Assembly: GCA_024400455.1 (NCBI GenBank)
Contig: JAKSMU010000001.1
Location: forward strand, 1 to 64,000
Source of the DNA: Bacteroidales bacterium
GTDB lineage: Bacteria; Bacteroidota; Bacteroidia; Bacteroidales; F082
Length of the DNA: 64,000 nucleotides
Reading direction: 5' to 3'
Shown here one piece after another: positions 42,300-51,176 of this stretch (the first letter of the stretch is position 1; each line of letters begins with the position of its first letter). The notes beneath the pieces were generated by a model. It ran no database searches, was not told the DNA's origin, and saw only the letters and a program-made list of their open reading frames with translations. Position numbers and translations under genes: made by a program.

Positions 42300-44534
42300 A
42301 TGAATCTGGTTACTGATTTAGCCATCATCATGATGGCCGCTGGTGTTTTTACCGTGATTTCAAAGGCTTTGAAACAGCCTTTGATTCTGGGTTACATTAT
42401 TGCAGGTTTCCTTGTCGGTCCTCATTTGGGCTTGTTCCCTGTGGGCATGGAAAGCGTTGAGCAATGGTCGGAGATAGGCATTATCTTCCTGCTCTTTGCC
42501 TTGGGACTTGAATTCAGTTTCAAGAAACTGATAAAAGTCGGCAGCAGCGCGCTCATCACAGCTGGCGTGAAATGTATAGGCATGTTTGCCGTAGGCCTTT
42601 TGCTTGGCAATCTGCTGGGGTGGACTACGATGGAAAGCGTCTTTCTGGGTGGTCTGTTGTCTATGTCATCGACTACAATCATCATCAAGGCGTACGATGA
42701 GATGGGCCTGAAGAACCGTCCTCACTCTACCTTGCTTTTTGGCTCGTTGGTGTTCGAGGATCTGATTGCGGTCTTGCTTATGGTGCTCCTTTCCACGATG
42801 GCAGTGAGTAATAAATTTGCCGGTGGCGAAATGATGCTGGCATTGGGCAAACTGGCGTTTTTCATGGTCTTGTGGTTCGTGGTTGGCATTTATCTGATTC
42901 CTCTGATTCTGAAATGGGCACATCGTTTCCTGAATGACGAAATCATACTGATATTAGGCATAGGCTTATGCTTGCTTATGGTTGTAGTGGCCGAAAGCGT
43001 AGGGTTCTCATCTGCTTTGGGCGCATTCGTGATGGGCTCGATTTTGGCTGAGACTATCGAAGGCGAACGCATCGAACATCTCATCGGTGGCATCAAGGAT
43101 TTGTTTGGCGCTGTCTTTTTCGTGTCGGTCGGCATGATGGTTGATCCGAAAGTGATTGGCGAGTACTGGCTTGTCATCATCATCGTGACTATTGTGGCCA
43201 TGTTGGGCATTCTGGTCTTCTCCACATCGGGGGCTTTGCTTACCGGACAGGGCTTGAAAAACTCGCTGCATGTCGGTTTCAGCTTGGCTCAGTTGGGCGA
43301 GTTTGCATTCATCATTGCGGGTTTAGGCTGCTCACTTGGCGTGATGCGTGATTTCATCTATCCGGTCATCATTGCCGTTTCGGTCATTACCACTTTTACC
43401 ACACCTTATATGATTAAGGCTGCCGATCCTGTCAGCGACTGGTTGTGCCGTAAATTGCCGGCAAAACTGGTTGCTCGTCTTGAACCGACCAACGATGCCA
43501 ACAAAAAGGATTCGGCTGCAGCAAAGAATGAGTGGAACCGACTTATCAAGCAGTTCTTCATCCGCATTTTGGTGTTCGGCGTGCTGCTCATCGGTTTGCT
43601 TCTGCTTTCGAAGTATTACCTGGAAGGTTGGATTCTGAAAATCTTCCCATCTTGGAACGAACCTTTAAGATGTTGGGTTGCGGCTATAGTAACTGTAGTG
43701 GCAATGCTGCCGTTCCTGATTGGAATGGTGACAAATGGCACGGCTGCTAACGAATCGGCAAAACTGCTGATAAAGGAAAAGAGTAACAACAAATGGGGCA
43801 TCATGTCTTTGCAGATTTTCCGTGTGGTCTTGGCAGCATTCGTAGGCGTTATCCCGTTTTTCATACACTTGAATTTGGATTACTGGGCCATACTGGTCCT
43901 TATTGCCTTTGCCATTGGCGTTTATTATATTGCTCAGCGTCATCTTGTGAAGCTTTCATTCATTGAAGACACTTTCTCTGCCAACCTTAACGAGAAGGAA
44001 AAACAGGAGCGCGCTGCCAAACCTGTTACGACTTCTTTGCAGGATAAGCTTGCCGATTATGATGTGCATATCGAAGGCGTTGAGGTGTCACCCGCATTCG
44101 AATATGTTGGAAAGACTTTGCGCGAAATGCCATTCCGTCATGTTTCTGGCGTAAATGTCATCGAAATCATGCGTGGCAAACACTGCATCCGCGTGCCTCG
44201 TGGTGACGAAAAAATCTATCCTCACGACATTTTGCTTGCCGTCGGAAGTTCTGCGCAGATTGCTGAATTCCGCAGAATCATCGAAGAAAACACGGTTTCG
44301 GAAGCCGATTATGTGCCGGAAGAATTTGTCGTCAAGGTTATCGATTTGGATAAAAAATCAATCTTGGTCGGCAAATCACTCCGTGATACGGGAATGCGTG
44401 CTGCCGGTTGCATGATTGTCAGCATATTGCGTGAAAATGAATTTATTACGAATCCGAAACCTGACGATGTCCTGAATGTGGGCGATAGAATCTGGGTGGC
44501 AGGCGAAAAACAGTCATGCGAATGGTTTTCGTAA
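42300..44534 (+). CDS. KefB-type cation/proton antiporter with extra helices and TrkA-C domains
   Basis: 744 residues. A CPA2 exchanger core (about 1-385, LILGYIIAGFLVGPHLGLFP at the start), a second cluster of about four helices (about 415-545) and a cytoplasmic C-terminus with one or two TrkA-C domains (about 585-744; VIEIMRGKHCIRVPRGDEKI). The second helix cluster is more than the minimal KefB layout. It is probably a K+/H+ antiporter working beside the previous gene. Its end overlaps the tyrosine phosphatase gene by 19 bp. Confidence 0.88.
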   Translation: MNLVTDLAIIMMAAGVFTVISKALKQPLILGYIIAGFLVGPHLGLFPVGMESVEQWSEIGIIFLLFALGLEFSFKKLIKVGSSALITAGVKCIGMFAVGLLLGNLLGWTTMESVFLGGLLSMSSTTIIIKAYDEMGLKNRPHSTLLFGSLVFEDLIAVLLMVLLSTMAVSNKFAGGEMMLALGKLAFFMVLWFVVGIYLIPLILKWAHRFLNDEIILILGIGLCLLMVVVAESVGFSSALGAFVMGSILAETIEGERIEHLIGGIKDLFGAVFFVSVGMMVDPKVIGEYWLVIIIVTIVAMLGILVFSTSGALLTGQGLKNSLHVGFSLAQLGEFAFIIAGLGCSLGVMRDFIYPVIIAVSVITTFTTPYMIKAADPVSDWLCRKLPAKLVARLEPTNDANKKDSAAAKNEWNRLIKQFFIRILVFGVLLIGLLLLSKYYLEGWILKIFPSWNEPLRCWVAAIVTVVAMLPFLIGMVTNGTAANESAKLLIKEKSNNKWGIMSLQIFRVVLAAFVGVIPFFIHLNLDYWAILVLIAFAIGVYYIAQRHLVKLSFIEDTFSANLNEKEKQERAAKPVTTSLQDKLADYDVHIEGVEVSPAFEYVGKTLREMPFRHVSGVNVIEIMRGKHCIRVPRGDEKIYPHDILLAVGSSAQIAEFRRIIEENTVSEADYVPEEFVVKVIDLDKKSILVGKSLRDTGMRAAGCMIVSILRENEFITNPKPDDVLNVGDRIWVAGEKQSCEWFS

Positions 44535-45349
44535 ATAAGCTCAAGTTGAATCTTTTGGGCTTTGAGGCCGTGCCGAATGCCCGCGAGTTGGGTGGCTATG
44601 TGCTCCCCGATGGCGGCATTATCCGTCATGGGCTTTTGCTGCGCGGCGGTTCGCTCAGCAATGCAACGGTTGCCGACAAACAAAAGCTATGCAGCGATTT
44701 TCAGGTTGCGCGTGTCTTCGATTTCCGTACCGATATGGAACTGAAACTTTCGCCTGACCCTGAGATTGTTGGCGCGAAAAACATTTGGCTGCCCACCATC
44801 GACCCGGAAATGGAAAAGTTAGGCACTGCCACTTTGCCTGGCGAAGCCTATCGCAACTTGCCTGTCTATCTGTCGAAACACGCTTCGTCGCCAAAGGTGC
44901 AGGAAATTGCAAGACACATATACATCGATATGGTTGTCAACGAATACACGCAACTGCAATATGCAGCTTTCTTGCAGTCCATTATCAACACTCCAGAGGG
45001 TGCTATCTATTGGCATTGCTCGCAGGGGAAGGATAGGACAGGTTTAGGGTCTGCTTTCCTGTTGGCGGCATTGGGCGCTGACCGCGATTTGATAATTTCG
45101 GATTTCGATTTGTCGAATGTATGCTATAAAGACGAAGTGAAGGCTTTGACGGATGAAATCCGGCGCAATGGCGGCGGCATCGAAGAGGAAAAGGTGGTGC
45201 GCACTTTCATTGGTGTCAACACGGATTATTTTATCGATGCCTTGGACTTAATTGATAAAACTTACGGATCTCTTGATGATTATTTATCCCAGCAACTCTG
45301 TCTTACTGACGACGATAGAGTGACGTTGAGAGAAAGATATCTTATTTAA
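44516..45349 (+). CDS. tyrosine-protein phosphatase, PTP-like (Y_phosphatase3)
   Basis: 277 residues. Signature HCSQGKDRTG (C168, R174) and the N-terminal NARELGGYVLPDG and RGGSLSN motifs define the bacterial dual-specificity or lipid/tyrosine phosphatase family with the CxxGKDRTG loop. That loop, with Lys and Asp after the Cys, occurs in enzymes that also act on phosphoinositides. The substrate is unknown. A second ATG (44522) is possible. Overlap with the antiporter gene implies coupling. Confidence 0.88.
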   Translation: MRMVFVNKLKLNLLGFEAVPNARELGGYVLPDGGIIRHGLLLRGGSLSNATVADKQKLCSDFQVARVFDFRTDMELKLSPDPEIVGAKNIWLPTIDPEMEKLGTATLPGEAYRNLPVYLSKHASSPKVQEIARHIYIDMVVNEYTQLQYAAFLQSIINTPEGAIYWHCSQGKDRTGLGSAFLLAALGADRDLIISDFDLSNVCYKDEVKALTDEIRRNGGGIEEEKVVRTFIGVNTDYFIDALDLIDKTYGSLDDYLSQQLCLTDDDRVTLRERYLI

Positions 45350-45361
45350 AAACAAAGTGAA

Positions 45362-46456
45362 ATGGAAAATTACGGACTTGACCTGCATTGTCAGATGATT
45401 TTGGATGAATATCGCGAAAATCATTCCGTCTTTGAGAAAATTGAGGAAATTGTCGGCCAACAGCTGAGGAAATGCGTTGAGGATAATAAAATCTATGTGA
45501 ATGCTATCGAAACGCGTGTTAAGGCAGAAAAAAGCTTGGCGGGAAAACTGGAGCTGAAAGGACAGAAATACACGACGCTTTCCGATATTACGGATATTGT
45601 GGGAGCTCGCGTCATCACTTTCTATCAGGAAGAGGTGGATAAGATTGCTGCCTTGATTGAAATCGAAAAGGTTTTCGACATCGATTGGGATTGTTCGGTC
45701 GATAAGCGCAGAATGGTCGAATTGGACCGGTTCGGTTACCTGTCGCTTCATTATATCTGCCGTATCCCGAAGTCAACTTATTTTGATCCGGAGCATCCTG
45801 AGATTAACGAATATCGTTTTGAGTTGCAGATGCGTACGGCCTTGCAGCACGTTTGGGCCACTATGGACCATGATACGGGCTACAAGTCGGGCTTCGAGGT
45901 TCCAAAGGAATACTTGCGCAATCTGAGCCGTCTGGCAGGACTGCTTGAGCTTGCCGATGAGCAGTTTAGCATCATTCGTACTGAGATAACGGAATATCGC
46001 CGTAAGATACAGACTTTGGTGTCTGACGGCAATTTCGACGAGGTGCCGCTGAATGGCGATACCTTCCGCAGTTACTTGTCAATGAATCCTTTCAAGAAAC
46101 TGATTGAAAAAATTGCTGCCGTTAATCAGGCTGAAATCGTTGAGGATAACTTGATGCGCTATCTTGAAATACTTTTGTCGCTGGATTTGAAGACATTAGG
46201 CGATTTGGACCGCATGAAGAAAAAATGCCAGGAATCAGCCTATCAGTTGTCTTTGCGCCAGTTTGCAGGCACTGATTTGGATATCGTTACGCTTTCAATG
46301 GCTTTGCAGAACTTGTGTGTCGTTTACATCGTCAAGCAGGGCGGGGGCGTGAAAGAGTTGCAGCATTTTTATGACCTGCTCTATGGCGAAAATAAATACA
46401 ATGCGGATCGAGCCCAACATATTAAGGAAAAAATTGATCAGATTAAAATAATCTGA
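45362..46456 (+). CDS. RelA/SpoT-domain alarmone synthetase without HD or TGS domains
   Basis: 364 residues. A nucleotidyltransferase domain of the RelA/SpoT type: DIVGARVITFYQEE (about 78-91), ELDRFGYLSLHYICR (120-134) and FELQMRTALQHVWATMDHDT (153-172), with conserved acids and the substrate-binding Tyr present. There is no HD hydrolase, TGS or ACT domain, so it belongs with small synthetases. Likely product is (p)ppGpp; other targets are known in toxic relatives (toxSAS, such as tRNA CCA ends or ATP to ppApp). An HD hydrolase fusion follows 30 nt downstream. Confidence 0.88.
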   Translation: MENYGLDLHCQMILDEYRENHSVFEKIEEIVGQQLRKCVEDNKIYVNAIETRVKAEKSLAGKLELKGQKYTTLSDITDIVGARVITFYQEEVDKIAALIEIEKVFDIDWDCSVDKRRMVELDRFGYLSLHYICRIPKSTYFDPEHPEINEYRFELQMRTALQHVWATMDHDTGYKSGFEVPKEYLRNLSRLAGLLELADEQFSIIRTEITEYRRKIQTLVSDGNFDEVPLNGDTFRSYLSMNPFKKLIEKIAAVNQAEIVEDNLMRYLEILLSLDLKTLGDLDRMKKKCQESAYQLSLRQFAGTDLDIVTLSMALQNLCVVYIVKQGGGVKELQHFYDLLYGENKYNADRAQHIKEKIDQIKII

Positions 46457-46486
46457 TGTTGTCAGACTGCCAAAAACGAAAGAAAT

Positions 46487-47902
46487 ATGTCGAATAAATA
46501 CATTGATTCCCAATTGCTTGACAAGGCCATTGCATTTGCCGTAAAAGCACATGCCAATACTGAACGCCGAGGGAAAGGTTTCCCTTATATCGTTCATCCT
46601 CTTGAAGTCGTGGGCATTGTCGCAACGATGTCGTCCGATCAGGAATTGCTGGCAGCTGCCGCCTTGCACGATACGGTTGAGGATACCGATACTACGCTTG
46701 AACAGATTCGTGCTGAGTTTGGCGAAAGGGTTGCAGCATTGGTCGGCGATGAAAGCGAAGAGAGAACGCCCGGCATGGATAAAGTCGCATCGTGGCACGA
46801 TCGCAAAGAAGCCGCCATCAACCATCTGAAACAGGCTTCTCTTGATTCAAAGATGGTTGCCATGGGCGATAAGTTGTCAAATATGCGGGCGATTTATCAA
46901 GATTATTGCAGGATAGGCGACAAACTGTGGGATCGATTCCATGCGCCGAATGGCCGTTCTGATCATGAATGGCATTATCGCGGTCTCGCTGATGCCTTGA
47001 AGGATTTGGAAGATACTTTTGCTTATCGGGAGTTTGTTGACCTTATCAATCAGGTCTTTGGCGGTCCAACTGCCGCTCTTCTGAAAATGGATGACTATGT
47101 GCAGAGCGGTGATGGCTTCACTGCTGTGACATACAACCATAAGGATGGCAAGACAATGGTCAAATTGTATTCCGAACATATCCCTTCTGGCGTGCTGGCT
47201 CGTGAGTTGAAGGTTTCGCATGCCTTGACGGAAATGGGACTTCGCGTGCCGCAGGCATTCCGTTTGGTCAGCGATGGGACCCGTTCAGGTGTTGAGTTCG
47301 AACGCATCAGTCCAAAGAAATCGTTTGCACGGGCTATTGCTGATGAGCCAGAAAAACTGGAATCGTTTGCCATCGAATTTGCCCAAATGGTGAAAAAGCT
47401 TCATGCTACGCCTTGCCGTACCGACTTGTTCCCTTCGGCAAAAGACATTTTCCGTGAAGCCGTGACCGTTTCAAAGGATTTCGATGAGGCGCAAAAAGCC
47501 AAAATGCTTGCTTTCATCGATTCCGTCCCTGATGCTGATACTTGTCTGCATGGCGATTTGCATATCGGTAACATCATCACTAATGGTGTGGAAAACTATT
47601 GGATTGACTTAGCTGATTTCTGCTATGGCAATCCGCTCTTCGATATGGGCATGCTTTATTTCGTGTGCAATTGCAGCACCGAAGAATTGACTATGCGTTT
47701 GTATCACATCCAGTTGTGGCAGATGCAGGAAGTGTGGCGCATATTTGCCCGTGAGTATTTCGGTGTAAATACTCCCGAAGAACTTGAAAAACTGAATGCT
47801 AAGGTGGCTCCTTTTGCTGACTTAATGATTGTTTTTCTTGGAAACCGAGAGAAACTGTTTCCATTTATGCGGAAAATAGTGGAAGAGCATCTGCTTAAAT
47901 AA
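46487..47902 (+). CDS. HD-type (SpoT/MESH1-like) hydrolase fused to an APH-like kinase
   Basis: 471 residues in two parts. Residues 1-170 are an HD domain of the alarmone hydrolase type: AVKAHANTERRGKGFPYIVH, then ALHDTVEDTD (H61, D62, E65, D66). Residues about 190-471 are an aminoglycoside/choline phosphotransferase fold: LHGDLHIGNII (Brenner motif, about 354-364) and YWIDLADFCYGNPLFDMG. It follows a synthetase gene, so its hydrolase part may degrade that product; the kinase part has no evident substrate. The reading is continuous, with no sign of a frameshift joining two genes. Confidence 0.88.
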   Translation: MSNKYIDSQLLDKAIAFAVKAHANTERRGKGFPYIVHPLEVVGIVATMSSDQELLAAAALHDTVEDTDTTLEQIRAEFGERVAALVGDESEERTPGMDKVASWHDRKEAAINHLKQASLDSKMVAMGDKLSNMRAIYQDYCRIGDKLWDRFHAPNGRSDHEWHYRGLADALKDLEDTFAYREFVDLINQVFGGPTAALLKMDDYVQSGDGFTAVTYNHKDGKTMVKLYSEHIPSGVLARELKVSHALTEMGLRVPQAFRLVSDGTRSGVEFERISPKKSFARAIADEPEKLESFAIEFAQMVKKLHATPCRTDLFPSAKDIFREAVTVSKDFDEAQKAKMLAFIDSVPDADTCLHGDLHIGNIITNGVENYWIDLADFCYGNPLFDMGMLYFVCNCSTEELTMRLYHIQLWQMQEVWRIFAREYFGVNTPEELEKLNAKVAPFADLMIVFLGNREKLFPFMRKIVEEHLLK

Positions 47903-47908
47903 AGCAAA

Positions 47909-49276
47909 TCATTTTCCATAGAGTTTTCTCACTCGTTCTTCCAGAAATTGTTCTGGAGAGGGGGCGGGAGCTTCGCCGATTTTGGTGTTGCGCTTGATGA
48001 GAATGTATTCAGGGAAAGTCTTCACATTGTAGGCTTCAAGTAGCAAGATGTCGTTGCCCAAATTGAGCAATGGCCAGTCGTAGTGCTTTTCAGCGAACTG
48101 CTTTTTGTAGGCATCCATTTTGTCTTTGGTGCTGATGGTGATGATTTGCACCGAGTCTTGCCATTGGCGATGCAAGTCGTACAATTGGCTGAATTGACGC
48201 TCGCTGACCGGCGAGAAACCGTCGACAAACTGAAGCAGCACGAGGCTGTTCTTGTAGTCAGAAAGTTTTGTGTCGTGGCCTTGGCTGTCTTTTAAATTGA
48301 AATCGGTTGCGTCGGCACCTGGGGCCAAACGGTTCAAGTGGGCGAAAACATTATTGATGATGTTGCGGTGCTCGCTCCATTTGGTGTTTTTCTTGATTTG
48401 TTCCAGATGTGCCTTGGCGTAACGGCGCGTTTCCTTTTCGGCATTGCATAGTTGCTGCAGGTCGTAAATGGTGATGAGTTCGGCCAGCTGAGGATTCCGT
48501 TTCATGAAAGGATCGGTGTCGAGGTATTCCTTGAAAGCGGCGGGACCGGTTAGGAATGCGTCGTTGAGGGCATGGCTGTCGTAATGGGCTTTGTTGAAAT
48601 AGTTGGAAAACAATTCCTTGAAAAGGTCCATGTAGGCGGGTTGGGCGTAAAGCACGGGCTTGCCGTCGAAATAATCAGCGATGACTTTCTTGCCGCCATC
48701 GGTGTTGATGGCTAGTCGGATGGAAGCCAGCTTGTAGCGGACGAAATTCTTGACGAAATCCGATTTGATGTCAGGCATTTCCTCGTTGATGGTGGCCTGG
48801 ATGGAATCGATGTATCGCGTCTGACGTCCGCGATAGATTTGGTTGAAATGCTCTATCAGATAGGTGTTTATGATTTCTTCCGAAAGGAAAATTTGGTGGG
48901 AAATGCATTTGTCCGATGCCTTTTTGATGCGCAAGGTTGGCTGTTCCTTGTCAAAATAGGAAATGTTGTCGTTTTGTGCCGGAACCAAAATCTCAATGTC
49001 GTAGTTCGCATTGGGCGACAAATAGAGGTCGACGCTTTCCAAACCGACAAAAATGCGCGCGGAAAGTGTCTTGCTCACATTGCCTTCGATGATGAAAAAG
49101 CCCTTGTCGTCGGATTGCGTTGTTGCGATTTGCTTTCCGGTCGAGGTGAGCAGTTCTTCGTAGGTGAAAAGACGGATTAGGGCGTTGGCATTGTTGGTGC
49201 GCCCAGTGATGGTTACATTCTGTGCCATCATGGTGAGATGGCAGCAGGTTAATATAATAAGGAGTAGACGCTTCAT
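47909..49276 (-). CDS. thioredoxin-fold (TlpA/DUF4369-like) periplasmic protein lacking CXXC
   Basis: 455 residues from ATG 49276 (signal peptide MKRLLLIILTCCHLTMMAQ). An N-terminal beta domain of the type found in Bacteroidota disulfide-oxidoreductase-like proteins (VTITGRTNNANALIRLF), a helical middle, and a C-terminal thioredoxin fold (about 320-455: NLKDSQGHDTKLSDYKNSLV). Where TlpA has WCxxC there is GFSPVSER, so it cannot do thiol-disulfide exchange. It is the last gene of a Nudix-coaD unit, 29 nt after coaD. Confidence 0.78.
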   Translation of the reverse strand: MKRLLLIILTCCHLTMMAQNVTITGRTNNANALIRLFTYEELLTSTGKQIATTQSDDKGFFIIEGNVSKTLSARIFVGLESVDLYLSPNANYDIEILVPAQNDNISYFDKEQPTLRIKKASDKCISHQIFLSEEIINTYLIEHFNQIYRGRQTRYIDSIQATINEEMPDIKSDFVKNFVRYKLASIRLAINTDGGKKVIADYFDGKPVLYAQPAYMDLFKELFSNYFNKAHYDSHALNDAFLTGPAAFKEYLDTDPFMKRNPQLAELITIYDLQQLCNAEKETRRYAKAHLEQIKKNTKWSEHRNIINNVFAHLNRLAPGADATDFNLKDSQGHDTKLSDYKNSLVLLQFVDGFSPVSERQFSQLYDLHRQWQDSVQIITISTKDKMDAYKKQFAEKHYDWPLLNLGNDILLLEAYNVKTFPEYILIKRNTKIGEAPAPSPEQFLEERVRKLYGK

Positions 49277-49305
49277 GCCGTATAAACGCAAAAACGCCTG
49301 AATTA

Positions 49306-49767
49306 TTATTTCAGCTTGACTTCTTCGGGGACAAAGCGTGAGACATCGCCGCCATTTTTGAAGATGTCGCGGACAACACTCGATGAAACGCCTACCAGTT
49401 CGCTTTCGGTGAGCAGGAAGATGGTCTCAAGTTCAGGATGAAGACGCTTGTTGGCGTGGCCAATCATGTTTTCGTATTCGAAATCGCTGCCGCAACGCAA
49501 GCCGCGTACGATGAATTTGGCGCCGACTTTTTTGCAGAAATCGGCGGTCAAGCCTTCGTAGGCTTCCACTTTCACTTGCGGATAGTCCTTGAAAATGTCC
49601 TTAATCCAGTTGATGCGGTCTTCCAAAGGGAAGGTGCTGCGCTTTTCGCTGTTGACGCCGACGGCTACATAGAGTTCGTCGAACAGTGGCAATGCCCTTA
49701 AAACAATGGAGCGATGGCCTAATGTGATGGGGTCAAATGAACCTGGAAATACTCCTATTCTTTTCAT
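49306..49767 (-). CDS. coaD: phosphopantetheine adenylyltransferase
   Basis: 153 residues. Fourth step of coenzyme A synthesis. GSFDPITLGH (9-18) contains the (T/H)xGH nucleotidyltransferase motif; FIVRGLRCGSDFEYE and the ISSS-type VGVSSSVVRD motif are present. ATG 49767 gives the family's N-terminus (MKRIGVFPGSFDP); the longer frame adds unrelated residues. coaE, which completes the pathway, is 5 kb away at 54864. Confidence 0.97.
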   Translation of the reverse strand: MKRIGVFPGSFDPITLGHRSIVLRALPLFDELYVAVGVNSEKRSTFPLEDRINWIKDIFKDYPQVKVEAYEGLTADFCKKVGAKFIVRGLRCGSDFEYENMIGHANKRLHPELETIFLLTESELVGVSSSVVRDIFKNGGDVSRFVPEEVKLK

Positions 49768-49793
49768 CGGTTGTGAAATTTGCTGCAAAGGTA

Positions 49794-50420
49794 TCATTTC
49801 GTTACGAGATGGCATAATTCTTTTCCAAGAATTTCACTAATTGAACGGAAAGTCTTGCTTAAAAAGTCGTTTATATTGCTTTTGTCAATCCAATTCACGG
49901 CAGTGATGCCCTCTTCGGTCTGTGGTTTTGAATTGTTTATGCAACTGCTTTTCATTTCGTACCAGTAGGTCTGTTTCAGTTCCCAAACTTCGTCGCGCAG
50001 GTAGACATGCCAGGTAGAGGGCAGTGGATTCGTGATTTCGAGTCCGCCGATGCCGGTTTCCTCTTCCACTTCACGCATGGCAGCCGTTTCGGGACTTTCT
50101 CCTGCTTCGATGTGGCCTTTCGGCAAATCGGGAATGCCTTTGCGTTCAATCATCAGGCAACGGCCGTCGTCTGTGACAATGCCGCCGGCTGCCGGAGCCA
50201 TCTTGAACATTTGCTGCAAGGCGGCAGAAACATCTTCTGGCGCGATGTCTTGGATGATGGTGTCGGTCTGTTCGGTGTCGCAAAGCCATTCTGATAAAAA
50301 ATCACATAAAAGTTGCGCATCGTAAGATTCACATTTATTGCTATTTGAGCCGAATTTCAACTGCTCAGCTTCAATATTTGGGAAAATCAATGCCCTGTTT
50401 TCTTGAAAGATTTTGTACAT
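49794..50420 (-). CDS. Nudix hydrolase
   Basis: 208 residues. A complete Nudix box, GHIEAGESPETAAMREVEEE followed by TGI (G-x5-E-x7-RE-x2-EE-x-G), within the C-terminal half. The N-terminal 90 residues are a separate, less conserved domain. Substrate unknown; housekeeping NDP-X hydrolysis is likely. ATG 50420 is taken because the upstream frame covers the promoter. It is divergent from pyrE and 26 nt upstream of coaD. Confidence 0.9.
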   Translation of the reverse strand: MYKIFQENRALIFPNIEAEQLKFGSNSNKCESYDAQLLCDFLSEWLCDTEQTDTIIQDIAPEDVSAALQQMFKMAPAAGGIVTDDGRCLMIERKGIPDLPKGHIEAGESPETAAMREVEEETGIGGLEITNPLPSTWHVYLRDEVWELKQTYWYEMKSSCINNSKPQTEEGITAVNWIDKSNINDFLSKTFRSISEILGKELCHLVTK

Positions 50421-50423
50421 TTG
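50416..50423 (+). promoter_or_regulatory. -7 box for pyrE
   Basis: TACATTTG, an exact TAnnTTTG match; it overlaps the start codon of the divergent Nudix gene. Confidence 0.4.
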
Positions 50424-50439
50424 CAATCGTTTTAACGCA

Positions 50440-50447
50440 CAAAAATA
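50440..50447 (-). promoter_or_regulatory. -7 box for the Nudix-coaD unit
   Basis: Read on the minus strand it is TATTTTTG, about 20 nt before ATG 50420; it lies inside the presumed pyrE leader. Confidence 0.4.
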
Positions 50448-50454
50448 CACTTTT

Positions 50455-51105
50455 ATGGTTTACGATGATTCAGCATTGACATTGGCTCAGCATCTTTTAC
50501 AGGTTAAAGCCGTGAAATTGAGCCCCAAAGAACCTTTCACATGGGCTTCAGGCTTGAAAAGCCCTATTTATTGCGATAACCGAGTGACTTTGTCTTATCC
50601 GGCCGTCAGAACTTATATCCGTCAGCAGTTTGTCGAACTGATTATGAAACAGTACGGCAAGCCGGATGTGATTGCTGGTGTGGCAACGGGCGGTATCCCT
50701 CAAGGTGCTCTGGTGGCTCAGGAATTGGGCATTCCATTTGTCTATGTCCGTTCCGAAAAGAAATCGCACGGCATGAACAATCAGATTGAAGGTGTGCTGA
50801 TGCCTGGTCAGTCGGTCATCGTGGTTGAAGACCTTGTGTCGACAGGAAAATCGAGCCTTCTGGCTGTCGATGCTTTGCGCGAAGCTGGCGCCGAAGTTAA
50901 AGGTATGGTCGCTATTTTCACCTATCAGATGAAAATCGCTGCTGAAAACTTTGCTGCAAAGAACTGCTCGCTTTTCACCTTGTCGAATTACGAAACTTTA
51001 ATCGCAAAGGCTGTTGAAGAGGGTTATGTCACCGAAGATGACCTCAACTCGTTGAAGGAATGGCGTCTTGATCAGCAAGCTTGGAGCGACAAATTTGGTG
51101 AATGA
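50455..51105 (+). CDS. pyrE: orotate phosphoribosyltransferase
   Basis: 216 residues. Couples orotate with PRPP to give OMP in pyrimidine synthesis. The PRPP motif VIVVEDLVSTGKS (about 121-133), GVATGGIPQGALVA and the catalytic loop RSEKKSHGMNNQIEG are present. ATG 50455 gives the normal length; an upstream in-frame start overlaps the promoter. A 10-bp hairpin (51119-51128 with 51145-51154) follows. Confidence 0.97.
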   Translation: MVYDDSALTLAQHLLQVKAVKLSPKEPFTWASGLKSPIYCDNRVTLSYPAVRTYIRQQFVELIMKQYGKPDVIAGVATGGIPQGALVAQELGIPFVYVRSEKKSHGMNNQIEGVLMPGQSVIVVEDLVSTGKSSLLAVDALREAGAEVKGMVAIFTYQMKIAAENFAAKNCSLFTLSNYETLIAKAVEEGYVTEDDLNSLKEWRLDQQAWSDKFGE

Positions 51106-51118
51106 TTATTTGGTTGTG

Positions 51119-51154
51119 GATTATGGGTTCTGATTTTACCCATTACCCATAATC
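51119..51154. repeat. GATTATGGGT inverted repeat after pyrE
   Basis: GATTATGGGT (51119-51128) and ACCCATAATC (51145-51154) are perfect inverted copies; partial copies of the same word (TTACCCAT) follow. No T-run, so it is at best a weak terminator. Confidence 0.5.
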
Positions 51155-51176
51155 TGTTACCCATACCTACATTAGT

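Noticed and set aside
46487..47902. Two separate genes or a frameshift at the HD-APH junction
   Set aside because: The frame is continuous from ATG 46487 to TAA 47902 with no internal stop, no alternative start near the junction with leader-like spacing, and homogeneous codon use.
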